Position numbers and translations under genes: made by a program. The notes beneath the pieces were generated by a model, which saw nothing but the letters and a program-made list of their open reading frames with translations, had not been told where the DNA came from and made no database searches. A DNA stretch of 12,972 nucleotides from CBIFVZ01 sp966185765 (GTDB taxonomy: Bacteria; Pseudomonadota; Gammaproteobacteria; Enterobacterales; Enterobacteriaceae), in assembly GCA_966185765.1 (NCBI GenBank), contig CBIFVZ010000094.1, positions 1 through 12,972 of the forward strand, read 5' to 3'. Below, piece after piece: positions 7,470 through 12,972 of the stretch (position 1 is the first letter of the stretch; every line of letters starts with the position of its first letter).

Positions 7470-9302
7470 TCAGAACGGAAACAGCACGGGAATGAACAAC
7501 ACGCAGACCACCATTACAATTACCGTGAACGGCACGCCAATTTTAACAAAATCACTGAAGCGATAATTCCCCGGTCCCAGCACCAGCGTATTAACCGGTG
7601 AGGATACCGGCGTCATAAATGCCGCGGACGCTGCCATTGCCACTACCATCGCAAATGGATAAGGCGACACCGCCATTGATTTAGCCGCCGCCAGCGCAAT
7701 GGGGGCCATGAGCACGGCCGTTGCAGTATTGGAAATAAACAGTCCAATCGTTGCACACATCACAAACAGACATACCAACATCAGGTGCGGGCCATAGCCG
7801 CCGCCTAACTCCAGTAGCCCTTTTACTATCAGGTCCACGCCACCGGTTTTTTGCAGTGCCTGTGCAAACGGCATCATGCCAACAATGAGGATAATGCTCG
7901 GCCAGTGGATTGACTTCCAGGCACTCTCAGCATCAATACAGCGGAACTTGCCCATCAACAGGCAGGCAATAATAGCGGCGATGGGATTGGGAATTTCGTC
8001 GGTTAGCATCAGCGCTACCATCAGCGCCAGACAGAATATCGCGTGCGGTGCCTGCGTGTGCGCTGGCGACGCGTCCTGCTCTTCTACCGGCAGATTCAGC
8101 ACCACAAAGTCGCGGCTTTGCAGGCCAAGTTGGCGAATCTGTTTCCAGTTCCCCACCACCAGCAAGATATCACCCAACTGCAGCGACTCATCCACAAGTG
8201 CACCTTCCAGCGCGCTACCGTTACGCTTAATACCGACCACGTTCAGGCCGTAACGACTACGAAATCCAATATCGCGTACCGTTTGCCCAAGCAGTGCAGA
8301 TTCCGGCACCATCGATACTTCAGCCATCCCCACATCCAGCGCCTGCTCAGAAAAATACTCGCCGCGCAGCACCATTGGCTCCAGCATCTGCTCGCCGCAA
8401 AACTCGCGCAGATCAACGTCTGAAGCAGACATGTCAATCAGCAGTACGTCACGCACCCGCAACTCTGTGCCGCCCGTCGCGTTAACGATGACTTTGCGAA
8501 AACGCCGCCAGCGCTCAAGGCCTATCACGTTCGCACCGTAGCTCTCGCGCAGCTTCAAATCGTCAAGGCGCCGCCCAATCAGTGGTGATCCCGGACGAAT
8601 AGCCAGGCGGCGCGCCCGCCCGGTCAGCCGATACTCTTTAATTAGCTCGCGAAAAGTACGGCGCTTCCACTGCTCTTTACCTTCTTCATTTTTTTCGCCC
8701 CTGAGCGCAAAGCGCATGATAAGCATGTAGCCAATACCCAGCAGCAGAACCACAAGGCCGATGGGCGTGACGCTAAAAAATGAAAAACCCGGCAAGCCTT
8801 CACGCACCAGTTCACTGTTAACGACCAGGTTTGGCGGCGTCGCTACCAACGTCATCATGCCACTGATAAGCCCGGCAAAGCTCAGCGGCATCATCAGACG
8901 TGAAGGTGAAATCTTCATCCGCATGGAAACACTCAACACCACCGGAATAAAAATCGCCACCACGCCGGTTGAACTCATGAATGCCCCCAGCCCGGCAACG
9001 GTCAGCATCAACAGGACCAGCATCTTTATCTCGCTGCTGCCTGCCATCTGTACCAGCCAGGCCCCCATGCGAGTGGCTACCCCTGTGCGCACCAGACCAT
9101 CGCCAATGATAAACAGTGCAGCGATAAGAATAACGTTGGGATCGCTGAAACCAGAAAACGCTTCTCCGAGCGTCAGTGTCCCGCTCAGAACAAACGCGAC
9201 AATAACCAATAAAGCGACGGCATCCATACGAATTTTGCCCGTCGCAAACATCACTATTGCACCGGCAAGCAGGATAAGGACCCAAATGAGTTCACTGTTC
9301 AC
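7470..9302 (-). CDS. yfbS: putative SLC13/DASS-type transporter YfbS with two RCK-C domains
   Basis: YfbS is a predicted inner-membrane anion transporter of the divalent anion:sodium symporter (SLC13/ArsB-like) superfamily. Its substrate is not established. The 610 residues match the E. coli length. An N-terminal membrane half (about 5-200) carries MSSTGVVAIFIP and ATPPNLVVNS, and a C-terminal half (about 420-610) carries FISNTATAVLMAPIAL and PVSSPVNTLVLGP. These are the paired SNT-type motifs of the superfamily. Between them, about 225-300 and 315-395, lie two TrkA-C (RCK-C) regulatory domains, recognisable from RLDDLKLRESYGANVIGL and TVRDIGFRSRYGLNVVGI, each closing with a GD- or RD-V/I-LL strand. 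The start is a GTG at 9302 with AAGGAT about six bases upstream. It lies downstream of yfbT, with an intrinsic terminator between them, so it probably needs its own promoter. Confidence 0.93.
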   Translation of the reverse strand: MNSELIWVLILLAGAIVMFATGKIRMDAVALLVIVAFVLSGTLTLGEAFSGFSDPNVILIAALFIIGDGLVRTGVATRMGAWLVQMAGSSEIKMLVLLMLTVAGLGAFMSSTGVVAIFIPVVLSVSMRMKISPSRLMMPLSFAGLISGMMTLVATPPNLVVNSELVREGLPGFSFFSVTPIGLVVLLLGIGYMLIMRFALRGEKNEEGKEQWKRRTFRELIKEYRLTGRARRLAIRPGSPLIGRRLDDLKLRESYGANVIGLERWRRFRKVIVNATGGTELRVRDVLLIDMSASDVDLREFCGEQMLEPMVLRGEYFSEQALDVGMAEVSMVPESALLGQTVRDIGFRSRYGLNVVGIKRNGSALEGALVDESLQLGDILLVVGNWKQIRQLGLQSRDFVVLNLPVEEQDASPAHTQAPHAIFCLALMVALMLTDEIPNPIAAIIACLLMGKFRCIDAESAWKSIHWPSIILIVGMMPFAQALQKTGGVDLIVKGLLELGGGYGPHLMLVCLFVMCATIGLFISNTATAVLMAPIALAAAKSMAVSPYPFAMVVAMAASAAFMTPVSSPVNTLVLGPGNYRFSDFVKIGVPFTVIVMVVCVLFIPVLFPF

Positions 9303-9347
9303 AACCGATCCTTGTAAGGCGTTGAAGAAAGACGAAAATCATGCCAT

Positions 9348-9372
9348 AAAAAAGCCCCGACAATGCGGGGCT
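9348..9372 (-). terminator. rho-independent terminator of yfbT
   Basis: On the minus strand, just past the yfbT stop, AGCCCCG pairs perfectly with CGGGGCT (plus positions 9366-9372 and 9353-9359) across a 6-base loop and is followed by T6 (A at 9348-9353). This is a textbook intrinsic terminator. Its T tract ends only 45 bases before the yfbS start codon, leaving little room for a separate yfbS promoter downstream of it. Confidence 0.9.
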
Positions 9373-9378
9373 AAATCA

Positions 9379-10038
9379 TTAATCAGCACGTATCTGCACG
9401 CGGGCGTCGGGAAGTTTGCTTACGGTGAGCGCTTCCAGCGTGTTGAGCACCATATTCACCTCACTAAGACACGGCGTTTTTGCTGGTGCATTCACCGCAA
9501 TAACCTGGCAACCAGCTGCCAGGCCTGACTCAATGCCAGCCGGAGCATCTTCCACCACCACGCATTGTGCAGGCGCAATACCCAGCAGCTCTGCTCCCAG
9601 CAGGTAGGCATCCGGCTGCGGTTTACCGCGTGCTACACGCTCGGCAGTAACCATCACTTTCGGCTCCGGCAGCCCGGTTACGCGTCGGCGGGCATCGGCC
9701 ACCGGCATTGACCCGGAGGTCACTATCGCCCACGGTATACCGCTCGCATTGAGGTGATTGAGTAACGCCAGCGCGCCGGGTAGCGCAACGATACCAACAG
9801 TGTCCTCAGCCTCAAGCTTTTCGAGCGCACGAAATTCTCGCTGAATCTCGTCCTGCGTTGCTCCAGGCATAAAGTGGCGTAGTGAAGTTATCGCCTGTTT
9901 GCCGTGAATAAACCCCAGCACCTCCTGATGCGATAAACCGAAACGGTCGGCCCACTGGCACCACGCACGCTCAACCACCGCCAGCGAATCCACCAGCGTA
10001 CCGTCCAGATCGAACAGAAAACCGCTACACTCCAGCAC
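9379..10038 (-). CDS. yfbT: HAD-family sugar phosphatase YfbT (hexitol phosphatase A)
   Basis: YfbT (HxpA) is a haloacid dehalogenase-type phosphatase. The E. coli enzyme dephosphorylates sugar phosphates, with hexitol phosphates among its better substrates, in the cytoplasm. The 219-residue product has all four HAD motifs. They are the nucleophile and acid D10/D12 in FLFDLDGTLVDS, the motif II Thr/Ser at T107-S108 (AIVTSGS), K139 in RGKPQPD, and E163-D164 in VVEDAPAGIESG. An alpha-helical cap lies between about 18 and 85, as in the beta-phosphoglucomutase-like subgroup. The ATG at 10038 has GGAGG six bases upstream. It starts 12 bases after the yfbU stop, with its ribosome site in that gap, so the two genes almost certainly form an operon. 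A strong terminator follows. Substrate preference is inferred from the homologue. Confidence 0.93.
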   Translation of the reverse strand: MLECSGFLFDLDGTLVDSLAVVERAWCQWADRFGLSHQEVLGFIHGKQAITSLRHFMPGATQDEIQREFRALEKLEAEDTVGIVALPGALALLNHLNASGIPWAIVTSGSMPVADARRRVTGLPEPKVMVTAERVARGKPQPDAYLLGAELLGIAPAQCVVVEDAPAGIESGLAAGCQVIAVNAPAKTPCLSEVNMVLNTLEALTVSKLPDARVQIRAD

Positions 10039-10050
10039 GCAACCTCCGCA

Positions 10051-10545
10051 TCAGGCGTTAATGATTTGGGTGATTTCGTTGGCGCTCAGGTGATACTGGC
10101 GCGGGCAACCGTGCCAGATTTTCAGCATGCGCTGGTATTTCTCCCACATTGGCGTCTGAGCGTTAAAGCCGTGCGTACCGGCATCAAAGTGCGTATAGCG
10201 CCCTTCTGTGTTCACCATAAAACGGACATAGCTCAGCATGCGGGCTTCCGTGGCTGCATCAAACCCCAGAAACGTGACGCGACGTTCGTCAATGCTTTGT
10301 GCATCCTTTAGATTGCTCCAGGACACATGCAGGGCGTGGTACATCTCCATCACGTCGATAATTTCGCGGCAGGTTTCCTCAGTCAGCTCACCAAATTCGC
10401 GGTCCAGTTCGCGCATCTGTAAACCATAACCACGCTCGACAATAGTCTGCAAACGGCGATAGCGCTCGGCATTATCCGGGTCAAGCATGGTCATCATTTT
10501 ATACTGGTTCGACAAAATCAGACGCTGGGCGTGGGTCATTTCCAT
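10051..10545 (-). CDS. yfbU: YfbU family protein of unknown function
   Basis: YfbU is a conserved enteric protein, mostly helical, of its own Pfam family. No biochemical function is established. In E. coli it has been listed among products linked to MazF-induced death, which is only weak functional evidence. The 164 residues match the usual length and are nearly identical to E. coli (for example SIDERRVTFLGFDAATEARML and GRYTHFDAGTHGFNAQTP). There is no signal peptide or membrane segment. The open frame reaches back to an ATG at 10587, but that codon lies inside the yfbV terminator hairpin. The ATG at 10545 has AGGAG eight bases upstream and gives the conserved MEMTHAQRLIL start. yfbT follows after 12 bases, and the promoter must lie in or near the terminator upstream. 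Confidence 0.95.
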   Translation of the reverse strand: MEMTHAQRLILSNQYKMMTMLDPDNAERYRRLQTIVERGYGLQMRELDREFGELTEETCREIIDVMEMYHALHVSWSNLKDAQSIDERRVTFLGFDAATEARMLSYVRFMVNTEGRYTHFDAGTHGFNAQTPMWEKYQRMLKIWHGCPRQYHLSANEITQIINA

Positions 10546-10575
10546 TTCTTGTACTCCTGCAAAAATAAACCATTT

Positions 10576-10601
10576 AAAAAGGCACATTCTGAATGTGCCT
10601 T
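10576..10601 (-). terminator. rho-independent terminator of yfbV
   Basis: On the minus strand AAGGCACAT pairs with ATGTGCCTT (plus positions 10593-10601 and 10579-10587) around a TCAGA loop and runs into five T (A at 10576-10580). The stem can extend by one further pair. It lies 33 bases after the yfbV stop and about 30 bases before the yfbU start, so it should separate yfbV from yfbU-yfbT. Confidence 0.85.
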
Positions 10602-10633
10602 ACTGTATACGGTTCTGCGTTACCACGAAATGG

Positions 10634-11089
10634 TTACAGATCATCAAGAAAGGTTTTATCAAGTTGGCGAAAAGCGCGCTTGAGCGTATCGGCGAGCGCC
10701 TGATAATCAGGCTTACCGTCCAGCGGAGCCAACGCCTGGCCGGCTTCCTCAAGCTTGCCACGCACCTCATAGAACCAGTTGAGGATAGTCGGCGGCAAGG
10801 GTGTCACCGAACGCTTGCCTAACCACCACAGCCCCTGTAACGGCAGGCTTAAAGCAAACAGCGCCGTCGCGACGGCCGGGCCAAGCTGGCCGCCGAGCGC
10901 AATTTGCCAGCACAGCGTAAACATCGCGACCGGCGGCATAAAACGAATGCCAAAGCGGGTAGCGCGAATGATACGGTTTTCAACAAAGACGGGAGCGAGG
11001 CGCTTATCCATAGGCCAGCTTTTGGCGTAATGCTGACCACGGCCAAACAAGCGAAGGCCACTCACAGGGCGTTGGGGAGAGTCCGACAT
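10634..11089 (-). CDS. yfbV: UPF0208 membrane protein YfbV (Ter macrodomain insulation)
   Basis: YfbV is a small inner-membrane protein. In E. coli it has been implicated in keeping the Ter chromosomal macrodomain separate from the flanking macrodomains. The 151-residue product matches the family length. Two hydrophobic segments are visible at about 49-65 (RFMPPVAMFTLCWQIAL) and 70-90 (GPAVATALFALSLPLQGLWWL). A soluble C-terminal helical part follows (YEVRGKLEEAGQALAP to the conserved end FRQLDKTFLDDL). The first 15 residues differ from E. coli, while the rest is strongly conserved. The frame is open upstream to 11143, but the ATG at 11089 is preferred because GAGGTG lies five bases upstream. 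It is divergent from ackA and followed by its own terminator. Confidence 0.94.
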   Translation of the reverse strand: MSDSPQRPVSGLRLFGRGQHYAKSWPMDKRLAPVFVENRIIRATRFGIRFMPPVAMFTLCWQIALGGQLGPAVATALFALSLPLQGLWWLGKRSVTPLPPTILNWFYEVRGKLEEAGQALAPLDGKPDYQALADTLKRAFRQLDKTFLDDL

Positions 11090-11126
11090 GGCTGACACCT
11101 CAAATACACAAACAAAAAATAAAATT

Positions 11127-11156
11127 TTTATGCAAAATAACAACTACAATCGACAA
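11127..11156 (-). promoter_or_regulatory. candidate yfbV promoter
   Basis: On the minus strand TTGTCG (plus 11151-11156) and CATAAA (11127-11132) are spaced by 18 bases in very AT-rich DNA, each matching four of six consensus bases. Transcription would start about 30 bases upstream of the yfbV ATG. This is weak and rests on pattern alone. Confidence 0.3.
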
Positions 11157-11169
11157 CGTTCAAAATCTT

Positions 11170-11199
11170 TTGTCATTGCGTGGCGCAATCGGGTATCCT
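11170..11199 (+). promoter_or_regulatory. candidate ackA promoter
   Basis: TTGTCA (11170-11175, five of six consensus bases) is followed after 18 bases by TATCCT (11194-11199, four of six). The spacer contains a small dyad TTGCG/CGCAA (11176-11180, 11184-11188). Transcription starting near 11206 would produce a leader of about 218 nucleotides before ackA that includes every hairpin described below. Acetate kinase is expressed at high level in enterics, and other promoters may exist. Confidence 0.4.
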
Positions 11200-11293
11200 T
11201 TGCGGGCCTTTGACAGCCATAGACGGCAAACCGCAGGCTGTCAATTTTCACCTGATGACACACTTTGTAGTTTACGCTATTTCAGGTAAACGC

Positions 11294-11335
11294 ATGACTA
11301 TTTCTTCGCCATGCCAAAAAACGGATCTGGCATGA
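11294..11335 (+). CDS. possible 13-codon leader peptide (uORF1) upstream of ackA
   Basis: ATG at 11294 opens a 13-codon frame (MTISSPCQKTDLA) ending in TGA at 11333-11335, with AGGT seven bases upstream of the start. The last codon and stop (GCATGA) overlap the ATG of a second short frame by ATGA. Its end lies in the shared arm of the alternative hairpins. So short a frame with such a ribosome site can occur by chance, so this is a candidate, not an established gene. Confidence 0.3.
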   Translation: MTISSPCQKTDLA

Positions 11336-11353
11336 CGTTAATCATAAACGTCA
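11310..11353 (+). promoter_or_regulatory. two overlapping hairpins in the ackA leader (possible antiterminator)
   Basis: Hairpin P1 pairs CATGCCA (11310-11316) with TGGCATG (11328-11334). Hairpin P2 pairs TGACGTT (11333-11339) with AACGTCA (11347-11353). The two overlap by two bases, and the second arm of P2 is also the first arm of the T-tailed hairpin that follows. P2 and that hairpin therefore cannot form together. The pairings are exact, but the regulatory role is inferred. Confidence 0.45.
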
Positions 11354-11412
11354 GCGTCATCTTGCGCTACGATGAGAGTCTGTCTGACGTTTTTTTAGCC
11401 ACGTATACATAG
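11332..11412 (+). CDS. possible 26-codon small protein or uORF2 upstream of ackA
   Basis: ATG at 11332 overlaps the stop of the preceding 13-codon frame as ATGA and reads 26 codons (begins MTLIINVSVILRY, ends SDVFLATYT) to TAG at 11410-11412. That stop lies 11 bases before the ackA ATG. GGA lies six bases upstream of the start, and an in-frame ATG at 11311 would lengthen it to 33 codons. The frame runs through both arms of the T-tailed hairpin. A 26-codon stop-free run is expected often by chance, so only its exact junctions make it notable. The product would be hydrophobic at its N-terminal half. No homologue is recognised. Confidence 0.3.
   Translation: MTLIINVSVILRYDESLSDVFLATYT
11347..11396 (+). 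terminator. possible intrinsic terminator/attenuator in the ackA leader
   Basis: AACGTCAG (11347-11354) pairs perfectly with CTGACGTT (11384-11391). Inside the loop CATC (11358-11361) can pair with GATG (11371-11374). Seven consecutive T follow at 11390-11396, the first two of them belonging to the stem. The structure sits after the likely ackA promoter and 28 bases before the ackA start, not after a gene, which points to conditional termination. The stem is only half G+C and the loop is long, so strength is uncertain. Confidence 0.45.
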
Positions 11413-11423
11413 TAGGTACTTCC

Positions 11424-12626
11424 ATGTCGAGTAAGTTAGTACTGGTTCTGAACTGCGGTAGTTCTTCCCTCAAATTTGCAATCATTGATGCAGCAAACGG
11501 CGAAGAACATCTTTCTGGCCTGGCCGAATGTTTCCATCTGCCTGAAGCACGTATCAAATGGAAAATGGACGGCAGCAAGCATGAAGAAGCGCTGGGCGCA
11601 GGTGCTGCCCACAGCGAAGCGCTGAACTTCATGGTTAACACTATCCTGGCTCAGAAACCGGAGCTGTCTGCTCAGTTGACCGCTATTGGTCACCGCATCG
11701 TTCACGGCGGTGAAAAATACACCGCCTCCGTGGTTATCGACGACAGCGTGATTCAGGGCATCAAAGACTCTGCCTCTTTCGCTCCGCTGCACAATCCGGC
11801 GCACCTCATCGGTATTGCGGAAGCACTGAAATCCTTCCCTCATCTTGCGAAGAAAAACGTGGCTGTGTTTGACACCGCATTCCACCAGACCATGCCGGAA
11901 GAATCTTACCTCTATGCTCTGCCGTACAAACTGTACAAAGAGCACGGTATCCGCCGCTACGGCGCGCACGGCACCAGCCACTTCTTTGTGACTCAGGAAG
12001 CGGCAAAAATGCTCAACAAACCTGTTGATCAGGTAAACATCATTACCTGTCACCTGGGCAACGGTGGTTCTGTTTCCGCTATCCGCAACGGCCAGTGTGT
12101 TGACACCTCTATGGGTCTGACCCCGCTGGAAGGTCTGGTAATGGGCACGCGCTCTGGCGACATCGACCCGGCTATCGTATTCCATCTGCACGACGCGCTC
12201 GGCATGAGCGTTGATGATATCAACAAGATGCTGACCAAAGAGTCCGGCCTGCTGGGTCTGACCGAAGTGACCAGCGACTGCCGCTATGTCGAAGATAACT
12301 ACGACACTAAAGAAGATGCTAAACGCGCAATGGACGTTTACTGCCATCGCCTGGCCAAATACATTGGTTCCTACACGGCGCTGATGGACGGCCGTCTGGA
12401 CGCGGTTGTGTTTACTGGCGGTATCGGTGAAAACGCGGCAATGGTACGTGAGCTGTCTCTGGGCAAGCTTGGCGTGCTGGGCTTTGAGATTGACCATGAG
12501 CGCAACCTGGCTGCTCGCTTTGGTAAATCCGGCTTCATCAACAAAGAAGGCACTACCCTTGCGATGGTCATCCCGACCAACGAAGAGCTGGTCATCGCGC
12601 AGGACGCGAGTCGCCTGACCGCCTGA
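11424..12626 (+). CDS. ackA: acetate kinase
   Basis: AckA catalyses acetyl phosphate + ADP to acetate + ATP and the reverse in the cytoplasm. With Pta it forms the overflow acetate pathway and sets the acetyl-phosphate pool that can phosphorylate response regulators. The 400 residues are the standard length. Key residues of the family are all present: N10 and K17 in LNCGSSSLKFAI, R91 in GHRIVHGG, catalytic D150 in VFDTAFHQTMP, H182 in GAHGTSHFFV, the nucleotide loop HLGNGGS at 210-216, R243 in GTRSGDIDP, TGGIGENAA at 331-339 and metal ligand E387. The ATG at 11424 is preceded by TAGGTA at seven bases. Codon use shows the bias of a highly expressed gene. pta follows 77 bases downstream, with a hairpin in the gap, forming the ackA-pta operon. 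Confidence 0.99.
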   Translation: MSSKLVLVLNCGSSSLKFAIIDAANGEEHLSGLAECFHLPEARIKWKMDGSKHEEALGAGAAHSEALNFMVNTILAQKPELSAQLTAIGHRIVHGGEKYTASVVIDDSVIQGIKDSASFAPLHNPAHLIGIAEALKSFPHLAKKNVAVFDTAFHQTMPEESYLYALPYKLYKEHGIRRYGAHGTSHFFVTQEAAKMLNKPVDQVNIITCHLGNGGSVSAIRNGQCVDTSMGLTPLEGLVMGTRSGDIDPAIVFHLHDALGMSVDDINKMLTKESGLLGLTEVTSDCRYVEDNYDTKEDAKRAMDVYCHRLAKYIGSYTALMDGRLDAVVFTGGIGENAAMVRELSLGKLGVLGFEIDHERNLAARFGKSGFINKEGTTLAMVIPTNEELVIAQDASRLTA

Positions 12627-12631
12627 TTCCC

Positions 12632-12660
12632 CACCGCCAGCTACGCTGGCGGTGTTGTTT
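12632..12660 (+). terminator. hairpin with T-rich tail between ackA and pta
   Basis: A perfect 10-base-pair GC-rich stem, CACCGCCAGC (12632-12641) and GCTGGCGGTG (12645-12654), with a TAC loop, is followed by TTGTTTTG. It lies five bases after the ackA stop and about 50 bases before pta. It looks like an intrinsic terminator with an imperfect T tract, so it probably ends part of the ackA transcripts and also protects the ackA 3' end, giving more AckA than Pta. Confidence 0.6.
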
Positions 12661-12703
12661 TGTGCTGCGCCACACAGCAGGCGCTAACGAAAGAGGATAA
12701 ACC

Positions 12704-12972
12704 GTGTCCCGTACTATCATGCTAATTCCGACCGGAACCAGCGTCGGCCTGACCAGCGTCAGCCTGGGCGTTATCCGTGCTATGGAACGTAAAGGCGTTC
12801 GTCTGAGCGTCTTTAAACCCATTGCCCAGCCGCGCGCTGGCGGCGATGCCCCTGACCAGACCACCACCATCGTGCGCAACAACTCTTCTTTGCCCGCCGC
12901 TGAGCCGCTGAAGATGAGCCACGTTGAGTCTCTGCTGTCCAGCAACCAGAAAGACGTGCTGATGGAAGAGAT
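12704..12972 (+). CDS. pta: phosphate acetyltransferase, N-terminal part, cut by window end
   Basis: Pta converts acetyl-CoA and phosphate to acetyl phosphate and CoA, the step before acetate kinase. Only 89 codons plus two bases are in the window, against about 714 residues for the complete enteric protein. The N-terminus (MSRTIMLIPTGTSVGLTSVSLG) has the nucleotide-binding-fold start typical of the long enteric Pta, whose N-terminal domain is regulatory. The catalytic C-terminal domain lies outside the window. Translation starts at a GTG, supported by AGAGGA six bases upstream and by an identical start choice in E. coli as I recall it. It is the second gene of the ackA-pta operon. Confidence 0.97.
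   Translation, partial: MSRTIMLIPTGTSVGLTSVSLGVIRAMERKGVRLSVFKPIAQPRAGGDAPDQTTTIVRNNSSLPAAEPLKMSHVESLLSSNQKDVLMEE

Larger units (their letters stand above)
11090..11423. other. yfbV-ackA divergent intergenic region with structured ackA leader
   Basis: These 334 bases hold control signals for both divergent genes. Features, in order, are a candidate yfbV promoter (minus) and a candidate ackA promoter (plus, 11170-11199). Then comes a nested hairpin at 11210-11244 (arms TTGACAGCC/GGCTGTCAA, inner CGG/CCG with CAAA loop). A 6-base-pair long-range pairing ACCTGA (11250-11255) with TCAGGT (11282-11287) follows. Next is a run of overlapping hairpins from 11310 to 11391 that ends in seven T. Two short reading frames run through the second half. 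The ackA ribosome site TAGGTA is at 11413-11418. No gene of normal size is present. Confidence 0.6.

Noticed and set aside
11210..11238. Perfect TTGACA at 11210-11215 as an ackA -35
   Set aside because: The bases 17 to 18 downstream show no -10 resemblance, and the hexamer is one arm of a hairpin.
11436..12497. 353-codon minus-strand open frame opposite ackA
   Set aside because: It is fully antisense to an unambiguous acetate kinase. Long antisense frames arise from the biased codon use of highly expressed genes, and its translation resembles no protein I know.

Overview
The window is ordinary core chromosome of a gamma-proteobacterium in the Enterobacteriaceae. Gene order and protein sequences match the nuo-lrhA-alaA-yfbR-yfbS-yfbT-yfbU-yfbV-ackA-pta neighbourhood known from E. 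coli and its relatives. It is probably not E. coli itself. NuoB is 224 residues rather than the 220 I recall for E. coli, and LrhA and the N-terminus of YfbV also diverge. A genus such as Enterobacter, Cronobacter, Klebsiella or a close relative is possible, but I cannot settle which. I see no mobile element, tRNA, rRNA, CRISPR array or foreign island.

Layout. Positions 1-2906 (minus strand) hold the promoter-proximal end of the respiratory complex I operon: nuoA, nuoB and most of the fused nuoCD. A 639-base intergenic region follows, with a candidate nuo promoter, several DNA dyads and the lrhA terminator. Next comes lrhA (minus), a LysR-type regulator. A 953-base gap without a convincing gene separates it from the divergent alaA (plus), which is followed by yfbR (plus). 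A long bidirectional terminator separates yfbR from the convergent yfbS (minus). Upstream of yfbS on the same strand are yfbT, yfbU and yfbV, with strong intrinsic terminators after yfbV and after yfbT. A 334-base divergent region then leads to ackA (plus) and the first 89 codons of pta (plus).

Functionally, nuoABCD begins the proton-pumping NADH dehydrogenase and LrhA is a global motility and adhesion regulator. AlaA links alanine to pyruvate, YfbR hydrolyses deoxyribonucleoside 5'-monophosphates, and YfbT is a sugar-phosphate phosphatase. AckA-Pta interconverts acetyl-CoA, acetyl phosphate and acetate.

The most interesting unexplained structure is the leader of ackA. Between a plausible promoter (11170-11199) and the ackA start (11424) lie two short reading frames that overlap by ATGA. 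With them is a chain of hairpins that share arms, the last ending in a run of seven T. This has the layout of a translation-dependent attenuator. It is an inference from sequence alone. Secondary observations are the duplicated 12-base element in front of alaA, the cluster of dyads between lrhA and nuoA, and terminators placed unusually close to the next start codon in the yfbV-yfbS series.
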